Source: Bermanella sp.
GTDB lineage: Bacteria; Pseudomonadota; Gammaproteobacteria; Pseudomonadales; Oceanobacteraceae
DNA: 37,493 bases
Reading direction: 5' to 3'
NCBI GenBank assembly: GCA_029938135.1
Contig: JAPYOO010000018.1
Span: 1-37,493, forward strand
Each line of letters opens with the position of its first letter. The first letter of the stretch is position 1. The position numbers and the translations under genes are program-made. This document shows positions 1 to 7,449 of the stretch, piece after piece. The notes beneath the pieces were generated by a model. That model saw only the letters and a program-made list of their open reading frames with translations, was not told the origin of the DNA and ran no database searches.

Positions 1-350
1 TGTCTTTGGCCATCGCTTATGCCGTGGATATTAAAGCGGGCAAGGTATATTACGGTGCCCATTCTGGTGATCATGCTATTTACCCGGATTGCCGTCCTGA
101 GTTTGTGCATAAAATGAATGAAGTGGCCGGTATCGCTAACTATGAACACGTATCTATAGAAACACCCTATTTAAATTCCACTAAAGGGCAGATCCTTGAA
201 GATGGAATAAGCATGGGTTTAAGCTATGAAAATACCTGGACCTGTTATAACGGCCGAGAAAAAGCCTGCGGCAAATGCGGTGCCTGTGTAGAGCGATTAG
301 AAGCGTTCGCCCACAACAACGTCACCGACCCAGTGGAATACGAATCATAA
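1..350 (+). CDS. queC: 7-cyano-7-deazaguanine synthase QueC, 3' part only
   Basis: This is the C-terminal part of the ATP-dependent enzyme that converts 7-carboxy-7-deazaguanine to preQ0 in queuosine biosynthesis. The gene enters from the left edge of the window, so its start and N-terminal ATP-pyrophosphatase motif are not visible. About 115 residues are readable. The recognisable part is the zinc-binding end, with the cysteine cluster CYNG...CGKCGAC followed by VERLEAF, typical of QueC. The stop codon TAA at 348-350 shares its last base with the ATG of queE, which implies translational coupling of two enzymes acting in the same pathway. Identification rests on the cysteine motif and on the neighbour. 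Confidence in the family is high. Confidence 0.93.
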   Translation, partial: SLAIAYAVDIKAGKVYYGAHSGDHAIYPDCRPEFVHKMNEVAGIANYEHVSIETPYLNSTKGQILEDGISMGLSYENTWTCYNGREKACGKCGACVERLEAFAHNNVTDPVEYES

Positions 351-1036
351 TGCCCGGTTCTCAATCGAAACCTGTCAACAGGGATCTTAGAATTAAAGAA
401 GCCTTTTATACCCTGCAAGGGGAAGGCGCTCGCAGTGGACGAGCTTCGGTATTCATTCGTTTCAGTAAATGTAATTTATGGAACGGCCGTGAAAGCGGAC
501 GTGCCGCTGCCTTATGCCAGTTTTGTGATACTGATATTACCGGTATTGATGGTGAAAATGGTGGTACTTATAGTGTTAAGTCACTCTTAGAACTGGCATT
601 AAAGCTGTGGCCTACGGGCCCAGAAGGCACACCATACGTGGTATTTACCGGGGGCGAGCCTGCATTGCAGTTAACCACTGATTTAGTCGCTGATTTCAAA
701 ACGGCGGGCTTTGAAACGGCGGTTGAAAGTAATGGCACCCTTCCCCTTCCAGAAAACCTTGACTGGGTATGTATTAGCCCTAAAGGCCAGAGTGACGTCA
801 TTATTCATCAATGTGACGAACTTAAATTGGTATTCCCTCAGTTAGACCTGCCTCCGGAAAACGTCAGCCACATCCGTGCCAGTCACTACTTTATCTCTCC
901 CATGGCTTACTATGGTGAAAATGAAAGTAGCGGCATGATCGTGCGGGAGAATATGCAGGCCGCTACTCAATATTGCCTTCAGAATCCTAAATGGCGTATG
1001 TCTTTGCAAACCCACAAGTTACTGGGCATCGATTAA
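350..1036 (+). CDS. queE: 7-carboxy-7-deazaguanine synthase QueE
   Basis: Radical SAM enzyme making 7-carboxy-7-deazaguanine from 6-carboxy-tetrahydropterin in the queuosine/preQ0 pathway; 228 residues. The N-terminal stretch EAFYTLQGEGARSGRASVFIR is a QueE hallmark. The cluster cysteines are C41, C56 and C59, giving a C-X14-C-X2-C spacing. That is the extended form known from some proteobacterial QueE proteins, in place of the common CX3CX2C. The motif FTGGEPALQL is the glycine-rich SAM-binding segment. The frame is open upstream to 275, but the ATG at 350, which overlaps the queC stop, gives the family-typical N-terminus and was chosen. It likely forms an operon with queC. Confidence 0.95.
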   Translation: MPGSQSKPVNRDLRIKEAFYTLQGEGARSGRASVFIRFSKCNLWNGRESGRAAALCQFCDTDITGIDGENGGTYSVKSLLELALKLWPTGPEGTPYVVFTGGEPALQLTTDLVADFKTAGFETAVESNGTLPLPENLDWVCISPKGQSDVIIHQCDELKLVFPQLDLPPENVSHIRASHYFISPMAYYGENESSGMIVRENMQAATQYCLQNPKWRMSLQTHKLLGID

Positions 1037-1094
1037 GCCACCTTGCAAAATTTTGGAATGCAGCTCAATATTACCTCATGTTTTAGGAGTGTGT

Positions 1095-1892
1095 ATGAGC
1101 CGTATTCTTTTTGAAAAACACGACACCATTGCCGTGTTAACCCTTAATCAACCCGAACAGCGTAACCCCATTTCAGAAATTGAAGTGGTGGATGAGTTTG
1201 TAGCGCTATTAGAGCAGGTTAACAAAGATGATCAACTACGCTGCTTGATTATTACTGGGGCCGGCAGCGCATTTTCAAGTGGTGGCAATATTAAGCATAT
1301 GCTTAATAAAGAAGGCATGTTTAAGGGCGAGGCTAACGATATTCGTGAGAACTACGCCCGTGTTATTCAGCGCATTCCTATGGCTTTATACAATATAAGC
1401 ATACCTACGATTGCCGCTGTAAATGGCCATGCTGTCGGCGCCGGTTGCGATCTTGCTATGTACTGCGATATGCGTATCGCGGCCCGCAGCGCCACTTTTT
1501 CCGAAAGTTTCATTCGCGTGGGGCTCATTCCTGGTGATGGTGGCGCATGGATACTACCCAAGATTGCAGGCTTTGGGCGTGCGGCTGAAATGGCTTTCAC
1601 GGGGGATTCCATTAGCGCTCAACAGGCTTATGACTGGGGCATGCTGAATAGACTGGTCGACGATGAAAATCTGTTAGATGAGAGCATGAACCTGGCAAAA
1701 CGTATCGCAAAAAACCCACCTCAAGCTCTAAGAGGTACCAAGCAACTTATGCGCGCCGGCACCACTATGCCGCTGGATAACCTATTACAAATGAGTGCCG
1801 CTATTCAAGCAAACTTGCATCAAACGCAAGACCATATGGAAGCAGTTACTGCTCTAATAGAAAAACGACCTGCCGTTTTTAAAGGCAAGTAA
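1095..1892 (+). CDS. Enoyl-CoA hydratase/isomerase (crotonase) family protein
   Basis: A 265-residue crotonase-fold enzyme, expected to act on an acyl-CoA thioester in the cytoplasm. Oxyanion-hole segments are visible: AFSSGGNIKHM and the GHAVGAGCDLAMYCDMR region, followed by the VGLIPGDGGAW loop and a typical C-terminal helix region (KNPPQALRGTKQLMR). At the two positions of the catalytic glutamates of classical enoyl-CoA hydratase I see Asp (GAGCD) and no glutamate (SFIRVGLIPG), so simple hydratase activity should not be assumed; isomerase or another crotonase reaction is possible. ATG at 1095 was chosen because an AGGAG ribosome site lies at 1085-1089. The frame is open to 1053, but that adds no family sequence. 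The substrate is unknown. Confidence 0.85.
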   Translation: MSRILFEKHDTIAVLTLNQPEQRNPISEIEVVDEFVALLEQVNKDDQLRCLIITGAGSAFSSGGNIKHMLNKEGMFKGEANDIRENYARVIQRIPMALYNISIPTIAAVNGHAVGAGCDLAMYCDMRIAARSATFSESFIRVGLIPGDGGAWILPKIAGFGRAAEMAFTGDSISAQQAYDWGMLNRLVDDENLLDESMNLAKRIAKNPPQALRGTKQLMRAGTTMPLDNLLQMSAAIQANLHQTQDHMEAVTALIEKRPAVFKGK

Positions 1893-1902
1893 AGAGGTAA
1901 GT

Positions 1903-2253
1903 ATGTTACGAGCAATTTTGGTGTTATTAGTCTTATCGGCTACAGGTTGCGATATTGGCAATAACAAAAGTGACTACCTAGGAGGCTTTGCCACTCAAAC
2001 CGGAAATTGTCCGGCCACTGGGGATTCGTCTATAAATTATGCAGACCAAGAAATCGAAATAGCGTTTTATTGTTTCTTAAAAAAATGTGGAAATATGCAA
2101 GGGCAGACTCGCCAAGGGGGTTACTTTCATATAAAGGACAACTCCGGTCACTATATAGAAGGTAAAATCACCCGTTACGAGGCCAGTGGTAAATGGTTTT
2201 TAAACATGAAAGGTGAAGAATGCTCCGGACATTGGTCAGCCCTTAAAAATTAA
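1903..2253 (+). CDS. Small cysteine-containing lipoprotein, function unknown
   Basis: I do not recognise this 116-residue protein. It begins with a short hydrophobic signal (MLRAILVLLVLSATGC) ending in a plausible lipobox, which predicts lipidation on Cys16 and export. The mature part has five further cysteines (in GNCPATG, FYCFLKKCGNM and GEECSGHW, among others), suggesting disulfide bonds in the periplasm. It starts 10 bases after the crotonase stop, with a GAGG-type ribosome site in between, so it is probably cotranscribed with that gene. The stop is followed by a strong hairpin at 2270-2301. No enzymatic motif is visible. Confidence 0.72.
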   Translation: MLRAILVLLVLSATGCDIGNNKSDYLGGFATQTGNCPATGDSSINYADQEIEIAFYCFLKKCGNMQGQTRQGGYFHIKDNSGHYIEGKITRYEASGKWFLNMKGEECSGHWSALKN

Positions 2254-2269
2254 ATAACCACTTGAAGTC

Positions 2270-2301
2270 CTGTTTAGGCAAACCTCTTTTTGCCTAAACA
2301 G
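2270..2301. terminator. Bidirectional terminator-type hairpin
   Basis: Perfect 13-bp inverted repeat (2270-2282 with 2289-2301) around a 6-base loop, lying between two convergent genes: the lipoprotein (+) ends at 2253 and pdxH (-) ends at 2320. The T-tract after the stem is weak on both strands, so termination is inferred from stem strength and position. Confidence 0.7.
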
Positions 2302-2319
2302 AATTTACACTTGGAAGTG

Positions 2320-2961
2320 TTAAGGCTGCAGCCGCTCAATTGTAAACTCACCGGTGTCATTGACACTATACACAAAGCGATCGTGCAAGCGATTCTCTCG
2401 CCCTTGCCAAAACTCAATACTCACTGGCTTCACTCTGTACCCTCCCCAAAAATCAGGTAACGGTACTTCACCTTTACTGAATTTTTTTTTCATCTGAGAA
2501 AAGGCTTGTTCAAGCATTTTACGGGCTGCTATGGGTTTACTTTGCTCACTGGCCCAAGCGGCTAACTGACTATCTTTAGGGCGCGAAAGAAAATACTTAG
2601 TGACCTGTGAAATGGGTAATTTCTCGGCCACCCCGCGCACAATCACCTGACGCTCAAGCCCTAACCAAGCAAAGTGTAAGCAGACTTGATTGTTCTGTTT
2701 AATTTGCTGAGCCTTATTGCTTTGCAAATTAGTGTAGAACACAAAGCCTTGTTCATCGTACTGTTTTAACAAAACGATACGAGAACTGGGCATGCCGGAC
2801 TCATCCACCGTAGCAATATTCATGGCAGTTGGGTCTTTAAATAACTTGGAAGCTATAGCTTGATCAAGCCAGTGCTGGAATTGATCCATTGGATGCTGAG
2901 CCAGTTGTTCCGAATTTAACTGGCCCGTGCCGTATTGACGACGGATTTCGCTTATATCCAT
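2320..2961 (-). CDS. pdxH: Pyridoxine/pyridoxamine 5'-phosphate oxidase
   Basis: FMN-dependent oxidase that converts pyridoxine or pyridoxamine 5'-phosphate to pyridoxal 5'-phosphate, in the last step and salvage of vitamin B6; 213 residues, the usual length. Family segments in order: MDISEIRRQYG at the start, DPTAMNIATVDESGMPSSRIVLLK (FMN-binding region), GFVFYTNLQSNKAQQI, ERQVIVRGVAEKL, SRPKDSQLAAWASEQS, and the C-terminal FWQGRENRLHDRF block with the substrate-binding arginine/histidine segment, ending RLQP. The ATG at 2961 is preceded by an AGGAG site. It stands alone between a convergent lipoprotein gene and the start of pdxH's divergent-free upstream gap before the chemoreceptor gene. 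Confidence 0.96.
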   Translation of the reverse strand: MDISEIRRQYGTGQLNSEQLAQHPMDQFQHWLDQAIASKLFKDPTAMNIATVDESGMPSSRIVLLKQYDEQGFVFYTNLQSNKAQQIKQNNQVCLHFAWLGLERQVIVRGVAEKLPISQVTKYFLSRPKDSQLAAWASEQSKPIAARKMLEQAFSQMKKKFSKGEVPLPDFWGGYRVKPVSIEFWQGRENRLHDRFVYSVNDTGEFTIERLQP

Positions 2962-3033
2962 GATGACTCCTAATTAATGGAGGCATTATAACGACTAAAA
3001 TTAATGTGACTATCTTTGCCGTTAAAATAATTT

Positions 3034-5058
3034 TTATACTTTAAACTGCTGCACTGTGTCCTCTAAACGGCTACTACCTGTCGCCACGTCATCGGCAATG
3101 ACAGACACGGCTCGTGCTTTATCAACTAAATCTGTGGACGATTCATTTACCCCATGAATATGCACCGAAATTTCTTCGGCGGCACCCGCCTGCTGCTCGC
3201 CTGCTGTCGCCACTTGTAAAATCAAGTCACTGACCAAGCTCACAGATTGTTCAATTTCAGCCAGCATTTCACCGGTCTGAATGGCTTCATTTTCCCCTGA
3301 AGTGGCTTGCTCACAGGCAATATCCATGGCCGATACCGCTTGCTCTGCCACTAACTGCAGACTTGAAATAGTACTTTCTATTTCATTGGTGGAGTCTTGT
3401 GTTCTATTAGCCAAAGTACGTACCTCATCTGCTACCACTGCAAATCCGCGTCCTTGCTCTCCAGCACGGGCAGCTTCAATGGCCGCGTTTAATGCCAATA
3501 AGTTTGTTTGTTCCGCGATGGCTTTTATGACATCGATGACCGTACTAATGGAAGCCGCTTGTTGAGCTAGCTGCCCGATCTCATCACCTGCCTTACGAAT
3601 ACTAACGGCTAACTCGCGAATAACTTTCGCCGAAGCCTGAGAACGACTTGCTCCAGCCACCGCTTGCGCTTGCGCATTTTTTGTCTCGTTCGCGGCATTA
3701 TCACAATGAGACGCCACTTCTTTTGCGGTAGCGGCAAGCTGGGTTGATGCGGTGACGATTATGCCCACTTTCGTTTTTTGGCTTTCACCTAGGTTATCCA
3801 CTTTTTTGGAGACCACTTTAAGCTCACTAGAAGATGAAAACAGTATTGAAGAGTTTTCACGAACTTGGCATACCACTTTTCTCAATTGCGAATACGCGCT
3901 GTTTAAGGCCCCCACTGTATCGCCCAACTCATCCTTACTTTGACTGACATATTCGCCATTTAACACAGACCGCTCTAAATCTGCCGCCATGCCCTGAGTA
4001 ATACCTATATTTGCGTCTACCGACTTTTTGAGACAGGTAAACAAATAGATAGCCGCGAGTAATAAAAAGCCATAAATACTAAAAATAATTATGAGCCTAT
4101 TAACGGCTTCTGATTTATAACCCTGTAAAGCCCCTTTAAATACCTGGTCATTCAGTTTATAAAGCTTAGAAAGACTAACAATGGCATGAGTACCCGTATT
4201 AAAGTAATCGGTACCGCTTACAGTGGGGGCATCTGGGTCCAACAGTTTGGACTTGGTTATGTGTTCAAAGTCACCCACAGCCGCAACAGCTTCAGCTAAA
4301 GCACTTTGAACTATTGACACATGTTCCGGGTGACTTTTACGGACCTCTTTGAACTGATTTACCACTTTTTGCATACCTATATTAATAGAGTCATAAAGCG
4401 TACTCACAAACACAAACGAAGCAGAGTCAAACCCCCCTTTTGTTGCTACACCCGCACCCTTTCCTCTGAGCCTTCCTAAGTGTTCTTGTATTTTAGGTAT
4501 ATTGAATACGGTAAGCTGCATAAGTAGGTAAGTATCCATGTGACTGTCTAAAATCAAGGAGCTTTCAATAGATACGGTATCCACTAAGACATTTACACTG
4601 TTAATCCACTGTGTGTGATCATTAAAACTACCCGCAGCATTGTCCGATTCAAGCTCGTTAAGTGATAACGCATGCCAAGTTGTTGCCAGATTATCCCGTT
4701 GCTTACGCGCATCTTGGCTAAAGGTAGCGGAATTAAGGTCCTGCTTAACAAGCTTTAGTCTTTTAGACATTTCCTCCTCAAGTGACGTAATATTACTGCG
4801 CTGTCCTTTATCTCCTGCTTGCCACTGCGCTAGCGCTCCTCTGTGCTTAGCGCCTATTATGCGTAAGGCATGAATACCATCAAGGGCTTGGGCGCCCTGT
4901 ATTTCAAGATTAACGGTATCCACTTCGGCTTTTTCATTCAGATAAATTAGCCAGGAGCTATACATAATGGGCAATAATAACGTAAGTAAAATAACCTGAA
5001 ATTTACGCGCAAATGACAATTGATTTAGAAAGGTAACGCCAACACTATAAAAACCCAT
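3034..5058 (-). CDS. Methyl-accepting chemotaxis protein
   Basis: Transmembrane chemoreceptor of 674 residues. The first membrane helix is about 19-40, followed by a roughly 280-residue, largely helical periplasmic sensor region, a second membrane helix at about 320-341, a HAMP linker at about 342-395, and the long cytoplasmic coiled coil. The highly conserved signalling tip, which binds CheA and CheW, is at about 515-548 ([20 protein letters not shown], then [15 protein letters not shown]). Glutamine/glutamate-rich flanks are candidates for methylation. The ligand is unknown; the sensor domain is helical and does not show Cache motifs that I can recognise. ATG at 5058 has GGAG upstream. No che genes are nearby, so it likely feeds a chemotaxis system encoded elsewhere. 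Confidence 0.95.
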   Translation of the reverse strand: MGFYSVGVTFLNQLSFARKFQVILLTLLLPIMYSSWLIYLNEKAEVDTVNLEIQGAQALDGIHALRIIGAKHRGALAQWQAGDKGQRSNITSLEEEMSKRLKLVKQDLNSATFSQDARKQRDNLATTWHALSLNELESDNAAGSFNDHTQWINSVNVLVDTVSIESSLILDSHMDTYLLMQLTVFNIPKIQEHLGRLRGKGAGVATKGGFDSASFVFVSTLYDSINIGMQKVVNQFKEVRKSHPEHVSIVQSALAEAVAAVGDFEHITKSKLLDPDAPTVSGTDYFNTGTHAIVSLSKLYKLNDQVFKGALQGYKSEAVNRLIIIFSIYGFLLLAAIYLFTCLKKSVDANIGITQGMAADLERSVLNGEYVSQSKDELGDTVGALNSAYSQLRKVVCQVRENSSILFSSSSELKVVSKKVDNLGESQKTKVGIIVTASTQLAATAKEVASHCDNAANETKNAQAQAVAGASRSQASAKVIRELAVSIRKAGDEIGQLAQQAASISTVIDVIKAIAEQTNLLALNAAIEAARAGEQGRGFAVVADEVRTLANRTQDSTNEIESTISSLQLVAEQAVSAMDIACEQATSGENEAIQTGEMLAEIEQSVSLVSDLILQVATAGEQQAGAAEEISVHIHGVNESSTDLVDKARAVSVIADDVATGSSRLEDTVQQFKV

Positions 5059-5161
5059 ACTTTCGCTCCATTAAGCTCATTTTAGTATAGACAAAAAATT
5101 AGCTTTAGCTGATACGAGTATTACCGTTAAACTAGCGCCCAATTAACACTAGGCCCCAAAC

Positions 5162-5977
5162 ATGAGCAAACATAAAAAAAAACCTATCCCTATATTTGAA
5201 CATGCCATTATTGAGACACACTGTCACTTAGACTACCTTAAGGAATACAGTCTAGAGGAGGTAATAGAGCGTTCTTGTGAAGTGGGCATAGAGAAAATCA
5301 TTACGATCGCGGTATCACCCGATAACCTTGAGAAGGTCATGAGCCTCGTAAAGCAACACCCTATGATTTGGGGCACACAAGGCGTTCACCCCCACGATGC
5401 CGATAAATTCACTTCCGAGACCCAAAGTCACATCCGTGAAAATGCCCAACATGAACGCATTCTTGCCATTGGAGAAATTGGCCTAGATTACTTTTATGAA
5501 AACAGTGACCGTAAAACTCAACAGCAAGTATTTGAGACTCAATTACAAATTGCCAGCGACATGAATTTACCGGTAGTGATTCACAGCCGTGATGCGGATG
5601 ACGATATGATGGCGATACTGAAAAACTTTGAATTCACTCTTAAGAAACGGGGCGTTATTCATAGTTTTACCTCAGGCCCCAAGCTTGCCCAATACGCCAT
5701 TGATCAAGGGTTTTGTTTAGGCTTTAACGGAATTTGTACCTTTAAAACCGCTGAAAATGTACGAGACATTATTCGTATGACCCCATTGCAACAAATAATC
5801 CTTGAAACGGATGCGCCTTATTTAACACCCGTGCCTTATCGCGGCAAAGAAAATGCTTCGTTTTATCTGCCATTTGTAGCACAGCAAGTCGCCGATGTTA
5901 AAGAAGTGCCCATTGAGCAGTTACTTAAACATGCCTTTGATAACAGCGAAGCACTATTTTTTAGCGGCGCTAAGTAG
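5162..5977 (+). CDS. TatD-family metal-dependent hydrolase (DNase)
   Basis: A 271-residue TIM-barrel metal-dependent hydrolase of the TatD/YcfH/YjjV family, whose members act as 3'-5' deoxyribonucleases. All expected metal ligands are visible: ETHCHLD (the paired histidines), GEIGLDY (glutamate), VIHSRDADDD (histidine), VIHSFTSG (histidine) and LETDAPYLTP (aspartate). The N-terminus is extended by a few lysines (MSKHKKK). The ribosome site upstream of the ATG is poor, but no alternative start fits the family. It is divergent from the chemoreceptor, and the mutarotase gene follows after 17 bases, suggesting cotranscription. Which TatD paralogue this is cannot be settled from sequence alone. 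Confidence 0.92.
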   Translation: MSKHKKKPIPIFEHAIIETHCHLDYLKEYSLEEVIERSCEVGIEKIITIAVSPDNLEKVMSLVKQHPMIWGTQGVHPHDADKFTSETQSHIRENAQHERILAIGEIGLDYFYENSDRKTQQQVFETQLQIASDMNLPVVIHSRDADDDMMAILKNFEFTLKKRGVIHSFTSGPKLAQYAIDQGFCLGFNGICTFKTAENVRDIIRMTPLQQIILETDAPYLTPVPYRGKENASFYLPFVAQQVADVKEVPIEQLLKHAFDNSEALFFSGAK

Positions 5978-5994
5978 GAATAGGGATTAATAAT

Positions 5995-6897
5995 ATGTTA
6001 AGTCGCAGCGCATTTTGTAACCTTAAGCAAGTTGACGAACTAACTTGCTTACACATTGAACACCCTAATTTTTTTGCTGAAATTTGCTTACAAGGCTCAC
6101 AACTCACTCAATTTAAGCACCGCTCGAAAGGCGATTTTTTATGGTTGAGTCCAGATGCCTTTTACAAAAAAGGCCGCAGTGTTCGCGGCGGAATTCCTGT
6201 TTGTTGGCCTTGGTTTGGCGCGTTAAATTTTAACCCTGAGGCCGTTAAACAAGCTGTGAACTCTGATCTCGCCCACGGTTTTGCCAGAGAGTTAAACTGG
6301 TCCATAGAAAATATTTACGAGTCAGTCCACGGTGTTCGCTTAACGTTAACGCTTTCCCATACGGAAGAGACATTAAAGATTTGGCCTCATGAGTTTCGCC
6401 TTACTTGTCATATGGATTTGGGGGATGACATAAAAATTGAACTCACCACTGAAAATATAAGCAAAACTTCAATGGCATTATCACAGGCCTTACACACTTA
6501 TTTACCAACTCAGGATATTCATCGAACACGAATATTAGGTGCTGGCAACGGTCAATACATAGATGCTTTGGACAACTGGCAACTAAAACAACAGCAAGGC
6601 AGTATTGGCTTTACAGAGGAAGTTGACCGAATTTACTTGGGGGCTTATCAATATCAAATATTGTCATACAATAAACATTTTGTGCTTAACAGTAACAGTC
6701 AAAGCAGCATTATTTGGAACCCTTGGGTAAACAAGAGTAAAAAGCTTGCTGGATTTCCAGCTAATGGCTATAAAAAAATGTTCTGTATTGAAAGCGCCAA
6801 TGTTTTAAGTGATCATTTAAAACTGGTACCGGGACAAAGTCATACATTAAAAATGTCATTGGGTTGCATCGATTCCGGTGGAGATGTGCACGAATAG
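5995..6897 (+). CDS. D-hexose-6-phosphate mutarotase (YeaD-like)
   Basis: Aldose 1-epimerase-like protein of 300 residues, closest in motifs to the glucose-6-phosphate 1-epimerase (YeaD) group, which interconverts the anomers of hexose 6-phosphates. Visible segments are GDFLWLSPDAFYKKGRSVRG, then GIPVCWPWFG, AHGFARELNW with the conserved histidine, LSQALHTYL, the acidic EEVDRIY stretch, WNPWVNKSK and FCIESANV. The gene follows the TatD gene closely. Its stop lies 127 bases before the next assigned start, although an open frame without a plausible family N-terminus overlaps its end. Confidence 0.9.
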   Translation: MLSRSAFCNLKQVDELTCLHIEHPNFFAEICLQGSQLTQFKHRSKGDFLWLSPDAFYKKGRSVRGGIPVCWPWFGALNFNPEAVKQAVNSDLAHGFARELNWSIENIYESVHGVRLTLTLSHTEETLKIWPHEFRLTCHMDLGDDIKIELTTENISKTSMALSQALHTYLPTQDIHRTRILGAGNGQYIDALDNWQLKQQQGSIGFTEEVDRIYLGAYQYQILSYNKHFVLNSNSQSSIIWNPWVNKSKKLAGFPANGYKKMFCIESANVLSDHLKLVPGQSHTLKMSLGCIDSGGDVHE

Positions 6898-7024
6898 TTT
6901 AAGTTTGCATATACATTCCCGATTATTAGGAGGAAAATTAAGCTATATCGTTACCCCTATATACGTTTCTCTATGGATATTCACTGACAGAGAGACACAT
7001 TTAAAGCAATTGGATTTAAGCTGT

Positions 7025-7438
7025 ATGAGTAAAGCTTCAGAAAAACACAAGGCTCGCATTAATGAGCTAAACAGTTTTGGAAAAAACCTAGCCAGACGCA
7101 GCAAGAGTCACTGCGAGCTGTGTGATGTGCACGGCATGAAACTTATCGTGCACGAAGTTCCCCCTGTGGACAAAGATCCCCAGTTTGATAGCTGTATCTT
7201 TATCTGTGAGAATTGCCAAGGTCAAATTGAAAGACCTAAATCAATGAATATCAACCATTGGCATTGTTTACACACTAGTATTTGGAGTGAAATACCGGCT
7301 GTTCAGGTTATGGCGGTATTGATGGCAAAACGCATCGGTGACAAAGCGGACTTTGCTGAAGAATTACTAGATCAGGTGTATCTTGAAGAGGACATAAGCA
7401 ACTGGGTGGATGAAGCCATTAAGGATCAGGAAAAATAG
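7025..7438 (+). CDS. PhnA-like zinc-ribbon protein
   Basis: A 137-residue protein resembling the gammaproteobacterial PhnA-domain proteins annotated as alkylphosphonate-utilisation proteins; their true role is unclear. Two CXXC pairs (C30/C33 in SHCELCDVHG and C61/C64 in ICENCQG) form a likely zinc ribbon. The downstream segment NHWHCLHTSIWSEIPAVQVMAV is characteristic of the family, and the C-terminal half is acidic and helical. The open frame extends to 6878, but ATG 7025 was chosen because the family N-terminus reads MSKASEKHKARINELNSFG and nothing upstream looks conserved. No phosphonate genes are nearby, so a link to phosphonate use is not supported by context. Confidence 0.8.
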   Translation: MSKASEKHKARINELNSFGKNLARRSKSHCELCDVHGMKLIVHEVPPVDKDPQFDSCIFICENCQGQIERPKSMNINHWHCLHTSIWSEIPAVQVMAVLMAKRIGDKADFAEELLDQVYLEEDISNWVDEAIKDQEK

Positions 7439-7449
7439 ACTTCCACGCA

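Noticed and set aside
6878-7024. N-terminal extension of the PhnA-like frame overlapping the mutarotase gene
   Set aside because: It has no conserved sequence and would overlap the upstream gene; the ATG at 7025 matches the family start.
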